Source: Halioglobus sp.
GTDB lineage: Bacteria > Pseudomonadota > Gammaproteobacteria > Pseudomonadales > Halieaceae
Assembly (NCBI GenBank): GCA_002699145.1
Contig: PABK01000033.1
Coordinates: 1 to 64,000 of the forward strand
Direction of reading: 5' to 3'
Length of the DNA: 64,000 bases
A program made the translations under genes and the position numbers. The notes under the pieces are model-generated. The model did not search any database. It was given only the letters and a program-made list of their open reading frames with translations, and was not told where the DNA came from. Shown one piece after another: positions 10,510 to 19,049 of the stretch. Numbering within the stretch: position 1 is the stretch's first letter; the number at the start of each line of letters is the position of its first letter.

Positions 10510-11736
10510 GTGCACATGGTACCATCGGCCGGCGCCGCCTTCATGCGGGCGGCGCATGTGCAACAGGTCTGCGGTACGGATATGCGAGATATGGGCTTCG
10601 ACGGACGCATCGGTTTTTTCGAGAAGTTTCCCTTCCACGGGGCGATGCTGCGCCCGGTGTACGAGCAACTGCGCGAGCGCCTGGATTGCCTGTACACCGA
10701 CGATTTCCAGGCGATGATCGATTTTCGCCCCGCGATCCTCCTGCTCGCCGAGCACCACAACGCCTTCTTTCGCCCACACCTGCCGCAGACGCTGGTCGTC
10801 TCCACCACGCACGGCCTGGGCGCGAGCAAGAATTACAGCGCCGAGTCCATGCCCTGGTTCGATATCGTATGCCTGCCCAGCCAGTGGTACCGCGAGTATT
10901 TCGTCGGGCGCGGTTGGCTGCCGCGCCTGGATTTCTGGGTCACCGGTTTCCCGGCGCTGGACGGCGCGCTGTCTGTGCCGCCGCCCCCGGCGCCGGCCCC
11001 GGTGGCCGCCGCGCGCGCGCGGGGAGAACCGGTCCTGCTGTTCGCACCGACCTACACCCCGGGTCTCACCGCCCTGGAAGTGCTGCCTGAACAGTGGATG
11101 CAGGCGCTCTGCGCGCGCCACGAGACGTTGACCATCGCGGTCAAACTGCACCCGCACACCGCGGCGCGCTTTCCCGAGTGGCAGGCGCTCTACCAGCGGC
11201 TGGCCGCCGCGCAGCCCCGCGTCGTGCTGCTGGAGGACTGCGACAGCAACGTCTATGACCTGCTGCCCCATGCCGACATCCTGCTCACCGACGTGTCTTC
11301 CGTGGCCTTCAATTTCCTCGCCTTCGACCGCCCTGTTGTCTTTGTCGACAATCCGCGCCGGCAGGACTCGCCGCGCAACGAGCCCGACGGGCTGGCGTGG
11401 CAATGGCGTGATATGGGTGAGCGCGTGACGTCACAGGAGGAGCTGGAACGCGCCGTCGATCGCGCCCTGGCGTCCCCGGAAAACCTCTCGCCGCGGCGCC
11501 AGGAGTATCGTCGCAGGCGGTTCGGCGAGTTGGCGGACGGCGGCGCCGCGGCGCGTATCGCCGGCGCGCTGCTGGACCTGGTCGAACCCGGCGCACAGCA
11601 ACAACCCTACGTCAGCGTGCTGCGCAATGCGCTGCGCAGCCTGTCCGCGGCGGACCAGCGCAACCGGCAGTTGCAGGCCGCGCTGCAGGCGCCGGCAAGC
11701 GGCAGCTACAACGTGCAGTTCAGCTACAAGCCCTGA
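10510..11736 (+). CDS. CDP-glycerol glycerophosphotransferase-like protein (TagB/TagF family)
   Basis: The protein resembles the GT-B-like transferases that move polyol phosphates from CDP-polyols in teichoic-acid synthesis. The signature is the C-terminal LLPHADILLTDVSSVAFN block followed by RPVVFVDNP; LLFAPTYTPG and VKLHPH are further family segments. Used start is GTG at 10510 (408 residues), but the ATG codons at 10516, 10543 and 10582 are alternatives. The last would leave room for a divergent promoter and begins just before the conserved GRIGFFEKFPFHGAM. The acceptor is unknown. Together with the divergent three-gene operon it suggests a CDP-activated decoration. Confidence 0.75.
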   Translation: MHMVPSAGAAFMRAAHVQQVCGTDMRDMGFDGRIGFFEKFPFHGAMLRPVYEQLRERLDCLYTDDFQAMIDFRPAILLLAEHHNAFFRPHLPQTLVVSTTHGLGASKNYSAESMPWFDIVCLPSQWYREYFVGRGWLPRLDFWVTGFPALDGALSVPPPPAPAPVAAARARGEPVLLFAPTYTPGLTALEVLPEQWMQALCARHETLTIAVKLHPHTAARFPEWQALYQRLAAAQPRVVLLEDCDSNVYDLLPHADILLTDVSSVAFNFLAFDRPVVFVDNPRRQDSPRNEPDGLAWQWRDMGERVTSQEELERAVDRALASPENLSPRRQEYRRRRFGELADGGAAARIAGALLDLVEPGAQQQPYVSVLRNALRSLSAADQRNRQLQAALQAPASGSYNVQFSYKP

Positions 11737-11781
11737 GCGCGGCAGCGCAGCGGCGCAGCGGCGCGACGGCGCAGCGGCGCC

Positions 11782-12651
11782 TCAGCGCGCGGCGATGGCC
11801 TCGGCCAGGGCCAGCGCGCGCCGCGCCTCCTCGACGTGCAGGGCCTCGACCAGGCGGCCGTTGACGACCACCACGCCCTTGCCCTCGGCCTGCGCCTGTT
11901 CGAAGCCGGCGATGATTTCCCGCGCGGCCGCCACTTCCCTGTCGTCGGGGGCGAACACACGGTTGGCCGCATCGATCTGTTTCGGGTGGATCAGGCTCTT
12001 GCCGTCGAAGCCCAGGTCCCGGCCCTGCTCGCAGGAGAACACCAGCAACTCCTCGTCCTCCAGGTCCAGTTGCACGCCATCGATGATATCCAGCCCGTTG
12101 GCACGGGCGGCGTAGACACACAGGTTCAGCGCGGTAATGAAACCCAGGCGCTCGCGCGTGTGCCTGACGCGGGTGTCCTTGGACAGGTCCGAGGTGCCCA
12201 TGACGATACCGCGCAGCCGTGGATGGGCGCGCGCGACCTCGGCGATGTTGAGGATGCAGTGCGGTGTCTCCGCCATGATCCAGACATCGACAGAGGATGG
12301 GCAGCCGGCATCGTCCAGGGCGGCAACGGCGTCGAGCACGTCCTGGGCGCTGTCAATCTTGGGGATGAGCACCGCGTCCGGGGGCGTGGCCCAGGCGCCC
12401 AGGGCAGCCATGTCCTGCGCGCCCCATTCGGTCGCCAGGCCGTTGACGCGCACCATCAACTCGCGCTGGCCGTAGCCGCCCTCGGCCAGGGCCGCGCCGA
12501 TCTGCTCGCGCGCCAGCGCCTTGGCATCCGGGGAGACCGCGTCTTCCATGTCGAGAATCAGGCCATCGGCGGGCAGTGATCGCGCTTTTTCCAGCGCGCG
12601 GGGGTTGGAGCCGGGCATATACAACAGTGAGCGGCGCGGCCGGATAGCCAT
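11782..12651 (-). CDS. HpcH/HpaI aldolase family protein, candidate (3S)-malyl-CoA thioesterase
   Basis: This CitE-like protein of 289 residues begins RRSLLYMPGSNPRALEKA, with LILDMEDAVSP and LIPKIDSAQDV metal and substrate segments and the C-terminal GFDGKSLIHPKQI block. Family members are citryl-, citramalyl- or malyl-CoA lyases or thioesterases. Lying beside EMC-pathway genes that include a separate full malyl-CoA lyase, it best fits Mcl2, which hydrolyses (3S)-malyl-CoA to malate and CoA; citramalyl-CoA lyase is the alternative. The start is the ATG at 12651 with aggacc upstream. It is divergent from mcd across a 244-bp gap. Confidence 0.75.
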   Translation of the reverse strand: MAIRPRRSLLYMPGSNPRALEKARSLPADGLILDMEDAVSPDAKALAREQIGAALAEGGYGQRELMVRVNGLATEWGAQDMAALGAWATPPDAVLIPKIDSAQDVLDAVAALDDAGCPSSVDVWIMAETPHCILNIAEVARAHPRLRGIVMGTSDLSKDTRVRHTRERLGFITALNLCVYAARANGLDIIDGVQLDLEDEELLVFSCEQGRDLGFDGKSLIHPKQIDAANRVFAPDDREVAAAREIIAGFEQAQAEGKGVVVVNGRLVEALHVEEARRALALAEAIAAR

Positions 12652-12895
12652 GGCGGAGGTCCTCGCTGACAAATGGGCTGGCAAGCATACAGAAACGGGC
12701 GCTGGCCGGGCAAGCGCACGGCGCCGCCCTGCCCATCCCGTGCCCATCCCGCCGCAGCGCCGGGACAGCGCCGCGTGTTGAGTCTTGCCGGGGGAAGCTT
12801 TAAAATTCGCGGTTTGAATCATTAAACCAGATGGCTCCGCGCTCGCCCGGGCAGGGCCGCCCTGGCCGTACTTCCGCAAACAACAGGACACTACC

Positions 12896-14578
12896 ATGAC
12901 CGACGTCCCCAGGGATGCCGGGCACATGCTCGAAACGAGCCGTGCACTGCTCTCCTCCACCCGCCAGCTCATCGACCAGGCGCTGTCCGCACTGCGCGCC
13001 AATTGCCTGGAAGGCGAACGCGTCTCCCCCTCCCTGCTGGACAACTACCAGTTGGTGTCCTACGAACTGGCAGTCAGCTGGGCCGAGTGTACCGCCGCGG
13101 ATTTCCTGCTCAATCACGCCGAGCGCCTGCGTGACGCCGCCCCGGACGAGTTCATCTCGCGCCTGGCCACCCTGTTCTGCGCCGAGACGGTCAGCGCCGG
13201 TCTCAATCGCCTGCGCACCAGGCCCGCCGACTTCGGGCTGGATGCGGCGGCCATCGACGCCGTCAGCGACGCACCGGGGGCGCGCGCATTCCTCGCCGCG
13301 CAACTGGCGGCGGCCAACATCGGGGAGATCGGCGACCAGGTGCTGCAGCGCGAGGGGGATCTCGGCCCCGACCTGCTCGGTGAACACCACAGCATGATGC
13401 GCGACACCTTCCGCCGCTTCGCCGACGACGTGGTCGCCCCGCTGGCCGAGGAAGTACATCGCGGCGACCTCGACATCCCCGACGCCATCCTCGAGCCACT
13501 CAAGGAGATGGGGCTGTTCGGCCTGTCCATTCCCGAGAGCTACGGCGGGCTGCAGGCCGATGACCAGGAGGACACCCTGGGCATGATCGTGGTTACCGAG
13601 GAGCTGTCGCGCGGCTCCCTGGGCGCTGCCGGCAGCCTCATCACGCGGCCGGAGATTCTCGCCCGGGCATTGCTCAAGGGCGGCAGCGAGGAACAGAAAC
13701 AGCACTGGCTGCCGCAGCTTGCCGTCGGCGAGCCGCTGTGCGCCGTGGCGGTGACCGAGCCGAACTACGGGTCCGACGTCGCCGGCGTGCGCCTCAAGGC
13801 GACTCCCGCCGAGGGCGGCTGGGTGCTCAACGGCGCCAAGACCTGGTGTACCTTCGGCGGCAAGGCCGGCCTGCTCATGGTGTTGGCGCGCACCGACCCG
13901 GACCCGGCGCTGGCGCACCGCGGCCTGTCCATGTTCCTGGTGGAGAAACCCAGTCACCCCGGCCATGCCTTCGAGGTCAGCCAGGACGGCGGCGGCAGCC
14001 TCAGCGGGCGCGCTATCGCCACCATCGGTTACCGCGGCATGCACTCTTTCGAGCTGTTTTTCGACGATTTCTTCGTGCCGCAGCAGAACATGCTCGGCGG
14101 CGAGGACGGCCTGGGCAAGGGTTTCTACTACGCCATGGCGGGTTTTTCCGGCGGCCGTATCCAGACGGCGGCGCGCGCCGTGGGCGTGATGCGTGCGGCC
14201 TTTGAGCGCTCCCTGTCCTACGCCGACGAGCGCGTGGTGTTCGGCCACCCGATCGGAGACTACCAGCTGACGCGCATCAAGCTGGCGCGTATGGCGGCGT
14301 TGATTCTCGCCTGCCGCCAGATTACCTACGACGTGGCGGCGATGATGGACGCCGGCGCCGGGGACATGGAGGCCAGCGCGGCCAAGCTGTTCGCCGGCCG
14401 CGCCGCCGAGTGGCTGACCCGCGAGGCGCTGCAGATTCACGGCGGCATGGGCTACGCGGAGGAAACCCCGGTGAGCCGTTACTTCGCCGATGCACGGGTG
14501 CTGTCCATCTTCGAGGGCGCCGAGGAGACCCTGGCGCTGAAAGTCATCACGCGGGCGCTGGTTGAGAATGCGCAGTGA
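12896..14578 (+). CDS. mcd: (2S)-methylsuccinyl-CoA dehydrogenase
   Basis: This FAD enzyme oxidises (2S)-methylsuccinyl-CoA to mesaconyl-CoA in the ethylmalonyl-CoA pathway. At 560 residues it is much longer than ordinary acyl-CoA dehydrogenases (about 380) because of an N-terminal helical region of about 150 residues, which is typical of Mcd. The dehydrogenase core shows VAVTEPNYGSDVAG, NGAKTWCTFGG and the C-terminal LQIHGGMGYAEETPVSRY. It is first in the rightward EMC block. The identification rests on length, N-terminal region and neighbours; no close alternative among acyl-CoA dehydrogenases fits as well. Confidence 0.9.
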   Translation: MTDVPRDAGHMLETSRALLSSTRQLIDQALSALRANCLEGERVSPSLLDNYQLVSYELAVSWAECTAADFLLNHAERLRDAAPDEFISRLATLFCAETVSAGLNRLRTRPADFGLDAAAIDAVSDAPGARAFLAAQLAAANIGEIGDQVLQREGDLGPDLLGEHHSMMRDTFRRFADDVVAPLAEEVHRGDLDIPDAILEPLKEMGLFGLSIPESYGGLQADDQEDTLGMIVVTEELSRGSLGAAGSLITRPEILARALLKGGSEEQKQHWLPQLAVGEPLCAVAVTEPNYGSDVAGVRLKATPAEGGWVLNGAKTWCTFGGKAGLLMVLARTDPDPALAHRGLSMFLVEKPSHPGHAFEVSQDGGGSLSGRAIATIGYRGMHSFELFFDDFFVPQQNMLGGEDGLGKGFYYAMAGFSGGRIQTAARAVGVMRAAFERSLSYADERVVFGHPIGDYQLTRIKLARMAALILACRQITYDVAAMMDAGAGDMEASAAKLFAGRAAEWLTREALQIHGGMGYAEETPVSRYFADARVLSIFEGAEETLALKVITRALVENAQ

Positions 14579-14621
14579 CGGCCAGGCGCGATGGGGCGTG
14601 CAGGGCCTCTTCTGCTTCTGG

Positions 14622-14822
14622 ATTCCCGCTTCCGCGGGAATGACAGTAGAGGCGGGAATCCAGTGCGCCCCGGGAGGCGGCATCCCTCGACGTCATTCCC
14701 GCGCAGGCGGGAATCCGGTGCGCCCCGGGAGGCGGCCTCCCTCGACGTCATTCCCGCGCAAGCGGGAATCCAGTGCGGCGCGGAGGTCTTCTGTATCGCT
14801 GGATTCCCGCCTGCGCGGGAAT
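14622..14822. repeat. Cluster of ATTCCC-N8-GGGAAT palindromes with a 55-bp tandem repeat
   Basis: Four full 20-bp elements of the form ATTCCC-N8-GGGAAT lie at 14622-14641, 14695-14714, 14750-14769 and 14803-14822, with a half element near 14653. This is the same pattern as the neisserial dRS3 repeat and similar elements elsewhere. Between 14656 and 14765 two nearly identical 55-bp units, each ending with a palindrome, repeat in tandem. The cluster fills the mcd-mch gap and would fold strongly in the transcript. Confidence 0.85.
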
Positions 14823-14866
14823 GACCAGGGCCGGGAAAATGACGAAAATCAGGAAATAGAGTTTAT

Positions 14867-16039
14867 ATGAGTCTTACGCTGAATCTGTCCGAACAACCGG
14901 AACTGGCGCCCGATGTCCCCGTTGACGCCGGCGCCGCACGGTTTCCCCAATACGGCCGCTACCTGGACGAACTGGAGCCTGGCCAGGTGTTCGAGCATCC
15001 GCGCGGCTTTACCTTTACCGCGACCAACATGCTGGATTTCGCCCGCACCTTCATGCAGGCCAACCCCCTGTACCTGAACACTGAATACGCCCGCGCGCAC
15101 GGCTTCGCCGACCTGCCCGCCAGCCCGCAGATGGTGTTCAACGTCATCCTGTCACTGGGCGTGCAGAACGACTCCGAGAAGGCAATCGCCAATCTCGGCT
15201 ACTACCAGGTGCAGTTCCTGCGCCCGGTCTATCCCGGCGACACAGTGCGCGCCTTCACGCGCGTGCTGGAGCGCCGCGACCGCGGCGCCGACAAGCCCGG
15301 TATCGCGCGCATCCGCACCGTGGGCGTCAACCAGCGCGACGAGGTCGTGCTGCAGTACGAGCGCAAGATTTTCGTCGGCTGGCGCGGTGAGCGTCCGCCC
15401 ACCACCCCGGCGCCGCAATTCGACCGGGACTTCCCGGGCGAGGACGAGGCGCGCGTGGAACTGCCGCTGGACGGCGCTCTGGTCGCGCCCGGGCTGACCG
15501 GTCCGAATACCTACTGCGAGGACCTGACCCCGGGGCAGATCATCGTGCACGCCAACGGGCGCACGATCACCGATGAGCACATGGCCCTGACCTACGCGGT
15601 GGGCAACAGCCATCCCCTGCACTTCGACCGCGTCTACTCCAGCGGCCTGTCCGGCAAAATGAGCGGCGAGCCCATCGTCTACGGCGGGCTGGTATTCGCG
15701 TGGCTGGAGGGCCTGGCCAGCCGCGACGTGAGCGAACACGCCGTGTGGGAGCTGGGCTTTACCGAGGGCTACCACACCCAGCCCGCCTTCGCCGGTGACA
15801 CCGTGGGCGCGCTGACACGCATACTCGCGGTGGAGGATGTCCCGGGCGCCGACGCCTACGGCATCGTCACCATGCAGCTCATCGGCGTGAAGAACATCGC
15901 CGCGGCGGAGGCACTGCAGAAACACGGCGCCGATTTGTTCGTCAAGGAAGACAGCAAACGCGCACTGGGCAAGGACAAGATCAGTGACAAGATTTTCGAA
16001 ATCGAGCGGCGCCTGCTGATCAAGCGCCGCACCGTATGA
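14867..16039 (+). CDS. mch: Mesaconyl-CoA hydratase (beta-methylmalyl-CoA dehydratase)
   Basis: Mch hydrates mesaconyl-CoA to (2R,3S)-beta-methylmalyl-CoA. The protein (390 residues) is a tandem MaoC/hot-dog hydratase: an N-terminal unit about residues 25-170 (GRYLDELEPGQVFEHPRGFT, FMQANPLYLNTEYA) and a C-terminal unit about 215-360 (YCEDLTPGQIIVHANGRTI, GNSHPLHFDRVYS). The double arrangement and the opening segment are characteristic of EMC-pathway Mch. It begins at ATG 14867 with agga about ten bases upstream, lies 288 bp beyond mcd across the repeat cluster, and is followed 10 bases later by ecm. Confidence 0.9.
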   Translation: MSLTLNLSEQPELAPDVPVDAGAARFPQYGRYLDELEPGQVFEHPRGFTFTATNMLDFARTFMQANPLYLNTEYARAHGFADLPASPQMVFNVILSLGVQNDSEKAIANLGYYQVQFLRPVYPGDTVRAFTRVLERRDRGADKPGIARIRTVGVNQRDEVVLQYERKIFVGWRGERPPTTPAPQFDRDFPGEDEARVELPLDGALVAPGLTGPNTYCEDLTPGQIIVHANGRTITDEHMALTYAVGNSHPLHFDRVYSSGLSGKMSGEPIVYGGLVFAWLEGLASRDVSEHAVWELGFTEGYHTQPAFAGDTVGALTRILAVEDVPGADAYGIVTMQLIGVKNIAAAEALQKHGADLFVKEDSKRALGKDKISDKIFEIERRLLIKRRTV

Positions 16040-16049
16040 GGAGACCAGC

Positions 16050-18050
16050 GTGAGCGACACCACTATAAAGCGCGACCGCCCCTGGCTGATGCGCACCTAT
16101 TCCGGCCACTCCTCCGCGCGCGCGTCCAATGAGCTCTACCGCACCAACCTGGGCAAGGGCCAGACCGGCCTGTCGGTGGCTTTCGACCTGCCCACGCAGA
16201 CCGGTTACGACTCGGACCACCCGCTGGCGCGCGGCGAGGTGGGCAAGGTAGGCGTGCCCATCGATCACATCGGCGACATGGAAGTGCTGTTCGAGCAGAT
16301 TCCACTGGAGCAGATGAACACCTCCATGACCATCAACGCCACCGCCCCCTGGCTGCTCGCACTGTACGTCGCGGTGGCTGAACGCCAGGGTGTCGATCCG
16401 GCGGCGCTGCAGGGCACCACGCAGAACGACGTGATCAAGGAGTACCTGTCCCGCGGCACCTACATTTTCCCGCCCGGCCCCTCGGTGCGCCTGACCACCG
16501 ACCTGATCGCCTACACGGTCGAGCACATCCCGAAGTGGAATCCCACCAATATCTGTAGCTATCACCTGCAGGAGGCCGGCGCCACACCGACCCAGGAGCT
16601 GGCCTACGCCCTGTCGACAGCCACCGCCATCCTCGACGCGGTGCGCGACTCCGGGCAAATCGAGGCGGAGCGTTTCGCCGCGGTGGTCGGGCGCATCTCG
16701 TTTTTCGTCAACGCCGGTATCCGTTTCGTCGAGGAAACCTGCAAGGTGCGCGCCTTCACCCGCATGTGGGACGAGATCGCGCAGCAGCGCTACGGCGTGG
16801 AGGACCCGCGGCAACGGCGCTTCCGCTACGGCGTACAGGTCAACTCCCTGGGGCTGACCGAGTCGCAGCCGGAGAACAACGTGCAGCGCATCGTGCTGGA
16901 AATGCTCGCCGTCACCCTGTCGAAAAACGCGCGCGCCCGGGCCATCCAGTTACCGGCCTGGAACGAGGCCCTGGGCCTGCCGCGACCCTGGGATCAGCAG
17001 TGGGCGCTGCGCATGCAGCAGGTGCTGGCTTGCGAGAGCGACCTGCTGGAGTACGGCGACCTGTTCGACGGCTCCCCCGTGGTGGAGGCCAAGGTCGAGG
17101 AACTGGTCGCCGGTGCGCGCGCCGAGATGGCGCGCATTGCCGAACAGGGCGGCATGGTCGCCTGTGTCGACAACGGCTACGTCAAGCGCGAGCTGGTGGC
17201 CAGCCACACGCGGCGCCTGCGCGCCATCGAGAGCGGTGAACTGCAGATCGTCGGCGTCAATTGCTACCGCGAGACCGCCGAGTCGCCCCTCACCGCCGGC
17301 GCCGACGCGGGCATCATGAGCGTGGACGAAGCGGCGGAACGACAGCAGATCGAGTCGCTACAGGCGTTCCGCGCACAGCGCGACGGGCAGCGCGTGGCGG
17401 CCGCCCTGGCGGAGCTGCGCACGGCGGCCGATGCTGGCGACAATATCATGCCCGCCTCCATCGAGTGCGCCCGCGCCGGCGTCACCACCGGTGAGTGGAG
17501 CCAGGTGCTGCGCGAGGTGTTCGGCGAATACCGCGCCCCCACCGGGGTCGACGTGGCCGAAGCCCAGCGTGGTGACGACGACACCATTGTCGCCCTGCGC
17601 GAGCGTGTGCGCGCCACCGGCGAGGAACTGGGCCGCCCCCTGCGCCTGCTCATCGGCAAACCCGGCCTGGACGGCCACAGCAACGGCGCCGAGCAGATCG
17701 CGGTCAAAGGCCGCGACGCGGGTTTCGAGATCGTCTACGAGGGCATTCGCCTGACCCCCGCGCAGATCGCCCGTGCCGCCCAGGAAGAAGGCGTGCACCT
17801 TGTAGGGCTGTCGGTGCTGTCCGGCAGCCACATGGAACTGGTGGAGGATATCTGCCGCGAACTGGAGGCCGCCGGGCTGGCCGGGCTGCCGCTGGTGATC
17901 GGCGGCATCATCCCCGCCGCCGACGCCCGCGCGCTGCAGGCGCGTGGGGTGAAGGCGGTGTTCACGCCCAAGGACGTGGACATGAACGCTATCATGGGCG
18001 ACATGGTCGATATCATCCGCCAGGCAAACGGCCTGGACAGCGCGGCCTGA
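16050..18050 (+). CDS. ecm: Ethylmalonyl-CoA mutase, coenzyme B12-dependent
   Basis: Ecm converts (2R)-ethylmalonyl-CoA to (2S)-methylsuccinyl-CoA by adenosylcobalamin radical chemistry. The 666-residue protein has the N-terminal catalytic barrel (RPWLMRTYSGHS, FDLPTQTGYDSDHPLARGEV, PLEQMNTSMTINATAPW, CSYHLQEAGATPTQE) and the C-terminal B12 domain with the cobalt-ligand motif D541-G-H543-S-N-G546 in GKPGLDGHSNG. These segments match Ecm of Rhodobacter type better than methylmalonyl-CoA mutase, which is also present in this window as a separate gene. GTG start with gaggag upstream. It lies 10 bases after mch and 8 before meaB. Confidence 0.93.
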   Translation: MSDTTIKRDRPWLMRTYSGHSSARASNELYRTNLGKGQTGLSVAFDLPTQTGYDSDHPLARGEVGKVGVPIDHIGDMEVLFEQIPLEQMNTSMTINATAPWLLALYVAVAERQGVDPAALQGTTQNDVIKEYLSRGTYIFPPGPSVRLTTDLIAYTVEHIPKWNPTNICSYHLQEAGATPTQELAYALSTATAILDAVRDSGQIEAERFAAVVGRISFFVNAGIRFVEETCKVRAFTRMWDEIAQQRYGVEDPRQRRFRYGVQVNSLGLTESQPENNVQRIVLEMLAVTLSKNARARAIQLPAWNEALGLPRPWDQQWALRMQQVLACESDLLEYGDLFDGSPVVEAKVEELVAGARAEMARIAEQGGMVACVDNGYVKRELVASHTRRLRAIESGELQIVGVNCYRETAESPLTAGADAGIMSVDEAAERQQIESLQAFRAQRDGQRVAAALAELRTAADAGDNIMPASIECARAGVTTGEWSQVLREVFGEYRAPTGVDVAEAQRGDDDTIVALRERVRATGEELGRPLRLLIGKPGLDGHSNGAEQIAVKGRDAGFEIVYEGIRLTPAQIARAAQEEGVHLVGLSVLSGSHMELVEDICRELEAAGLAGLPLVIGGIIPAADARALQARGVKAVFTPKDVDMNAIMGDMVDIIRQANGLDSAA

Positions 18051-18058
18051 GTCGCCGC

Positions 18059-19030
18059 ATGGCCCAGGCGGACAGCGCAGGCCTCGCCCGCTCCATCTGC
18101 GACGCCGAGCGCGCGGCGATCGCCCGTGCACTGAACCTGCTCGACGACCACAGGCCAGCGGCCCAGGAGCAGGCGGCGCAGTTGCTGCAGGAACTGGCAG
18201 CGCGCTGCCGGGAGCCGCACCGCCGGCTGGTGGGGATGACCGGCCCCCCCGGTGTCGGCAAATCCTCCCTCAGCGCGGCCCTGATCCGCGTATGGCGCGA
18301 ACGCGGCCTGCGCGTGGGAGTGCTGGCGGTGGACCCCTCCAGTCCCGTCTCCGGCGGGGCCTTGCTCGGGGACCGTCTGCGCATGAAGACCGCCGGTGAC
18401 GACGACGGCGTGTTCGTACGCTCCCTGTCCAGTCGCGGGGAATTCGGCGGGCTGTCGGCGCAGGTCTGGCCGATGAGCCTGGTGCTGCTGGCCGCCTGCG
18501 ACCTCGTGCTGGTGGAGACCGTCGGTGTGGGGCAGCGCGAGATAGACGTCGCCGCGACCTGTGACACCACCTGTTTTGTCGCCCAGCCCGGCTCCGGCGA
18601 CAGCATCCAGTTTCTCAAGGCCGGCGTGCTCGAAGTGCCGCACATCCTGGTGGTCAACAAGCAGGACCTGGGTTCTCTGGCCAGCCGCACGCTGACAGAG
18701 CTGCGCGGGGCCCTGGGCAACCTGCATCCCGACGGCGACTGGCAGGTGCCGATCCTGTCCACCAGCGCCACCGAGCACACAGGCATCGAGGCCCTCGCCG
18801 ACGCTATTGAGGCGCACCACCGCTGGCTGGTCGAACGCGGGGAACTGGCGGCGCGACGCCGCGGTGCCCAGGCCCGCTGGGTGCTCAGGCGGCTGGAGCA
18901 GGAGTACGGCCGCGCCGGCATCGCACGGCTGGGCGGCGAGCAGGCCCTGCTGGCGCGCCTCGCCGCCTCCGAACAGAATCCCTTCAGCCAGTACGAGACC
19001 TGCCGCGGCCAGCTACAGGCCACGGCGTAA
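18059..19030 (+). CDS. meaB: MeaB/ArgK-type G-protein chaperone, copy 1
   Basis: MeaB-family GTPases load and protect adenosylcobalamin in acyl-CoA mutases. The Walker A motif GPPGVGKS is at residues 62-69; [36 protein letters not shown] and VVNKQDLG are the other nucleotide-binding segments. Length is 323 residues. It follows ecm by 8 bases, so it probably serves ethylmalonyl-CoA mutase, while the second copy at 23196-24155 sits beside methylmalonyl-CoA mutase. Confidence 0.9.
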   Translation: MAQADSAGLARSICDAERAAIARALNLLDDHRPAAQEQAAQLLQELAARCREPHRRLVGMTGPPGVGKSSLSAALIRVWRERGLRVGVLAVDPSSPVSGGALLGDRLRMKTAGDDDGVFVRSLSSRGEFGGLSAQVWPMSLVLLAACDLVLVETVGVGQREIDVAATCDTTCFVAQPGSGDSIQFLKAGVLEVPHILVVNKQDLGSLASRTLTELRGALGNLHPDGDWQVPILSTSATEHTGIEALADAIEAHHRWLVERGELAARRRGAQARWVLRRLEQEYGRAGIARLGGEQALLARLAASEQNPFSQYETCRGQLQATA

Positions 19031-19049
19031 CCGCAAGCAGGAGTAAGCC

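Noticed and set aside
12811..12828. ggttt-N8-aaacc palindrome upstream of mcd as an operator
   Set aside because: Five-base arms are too short to support without conservation data.
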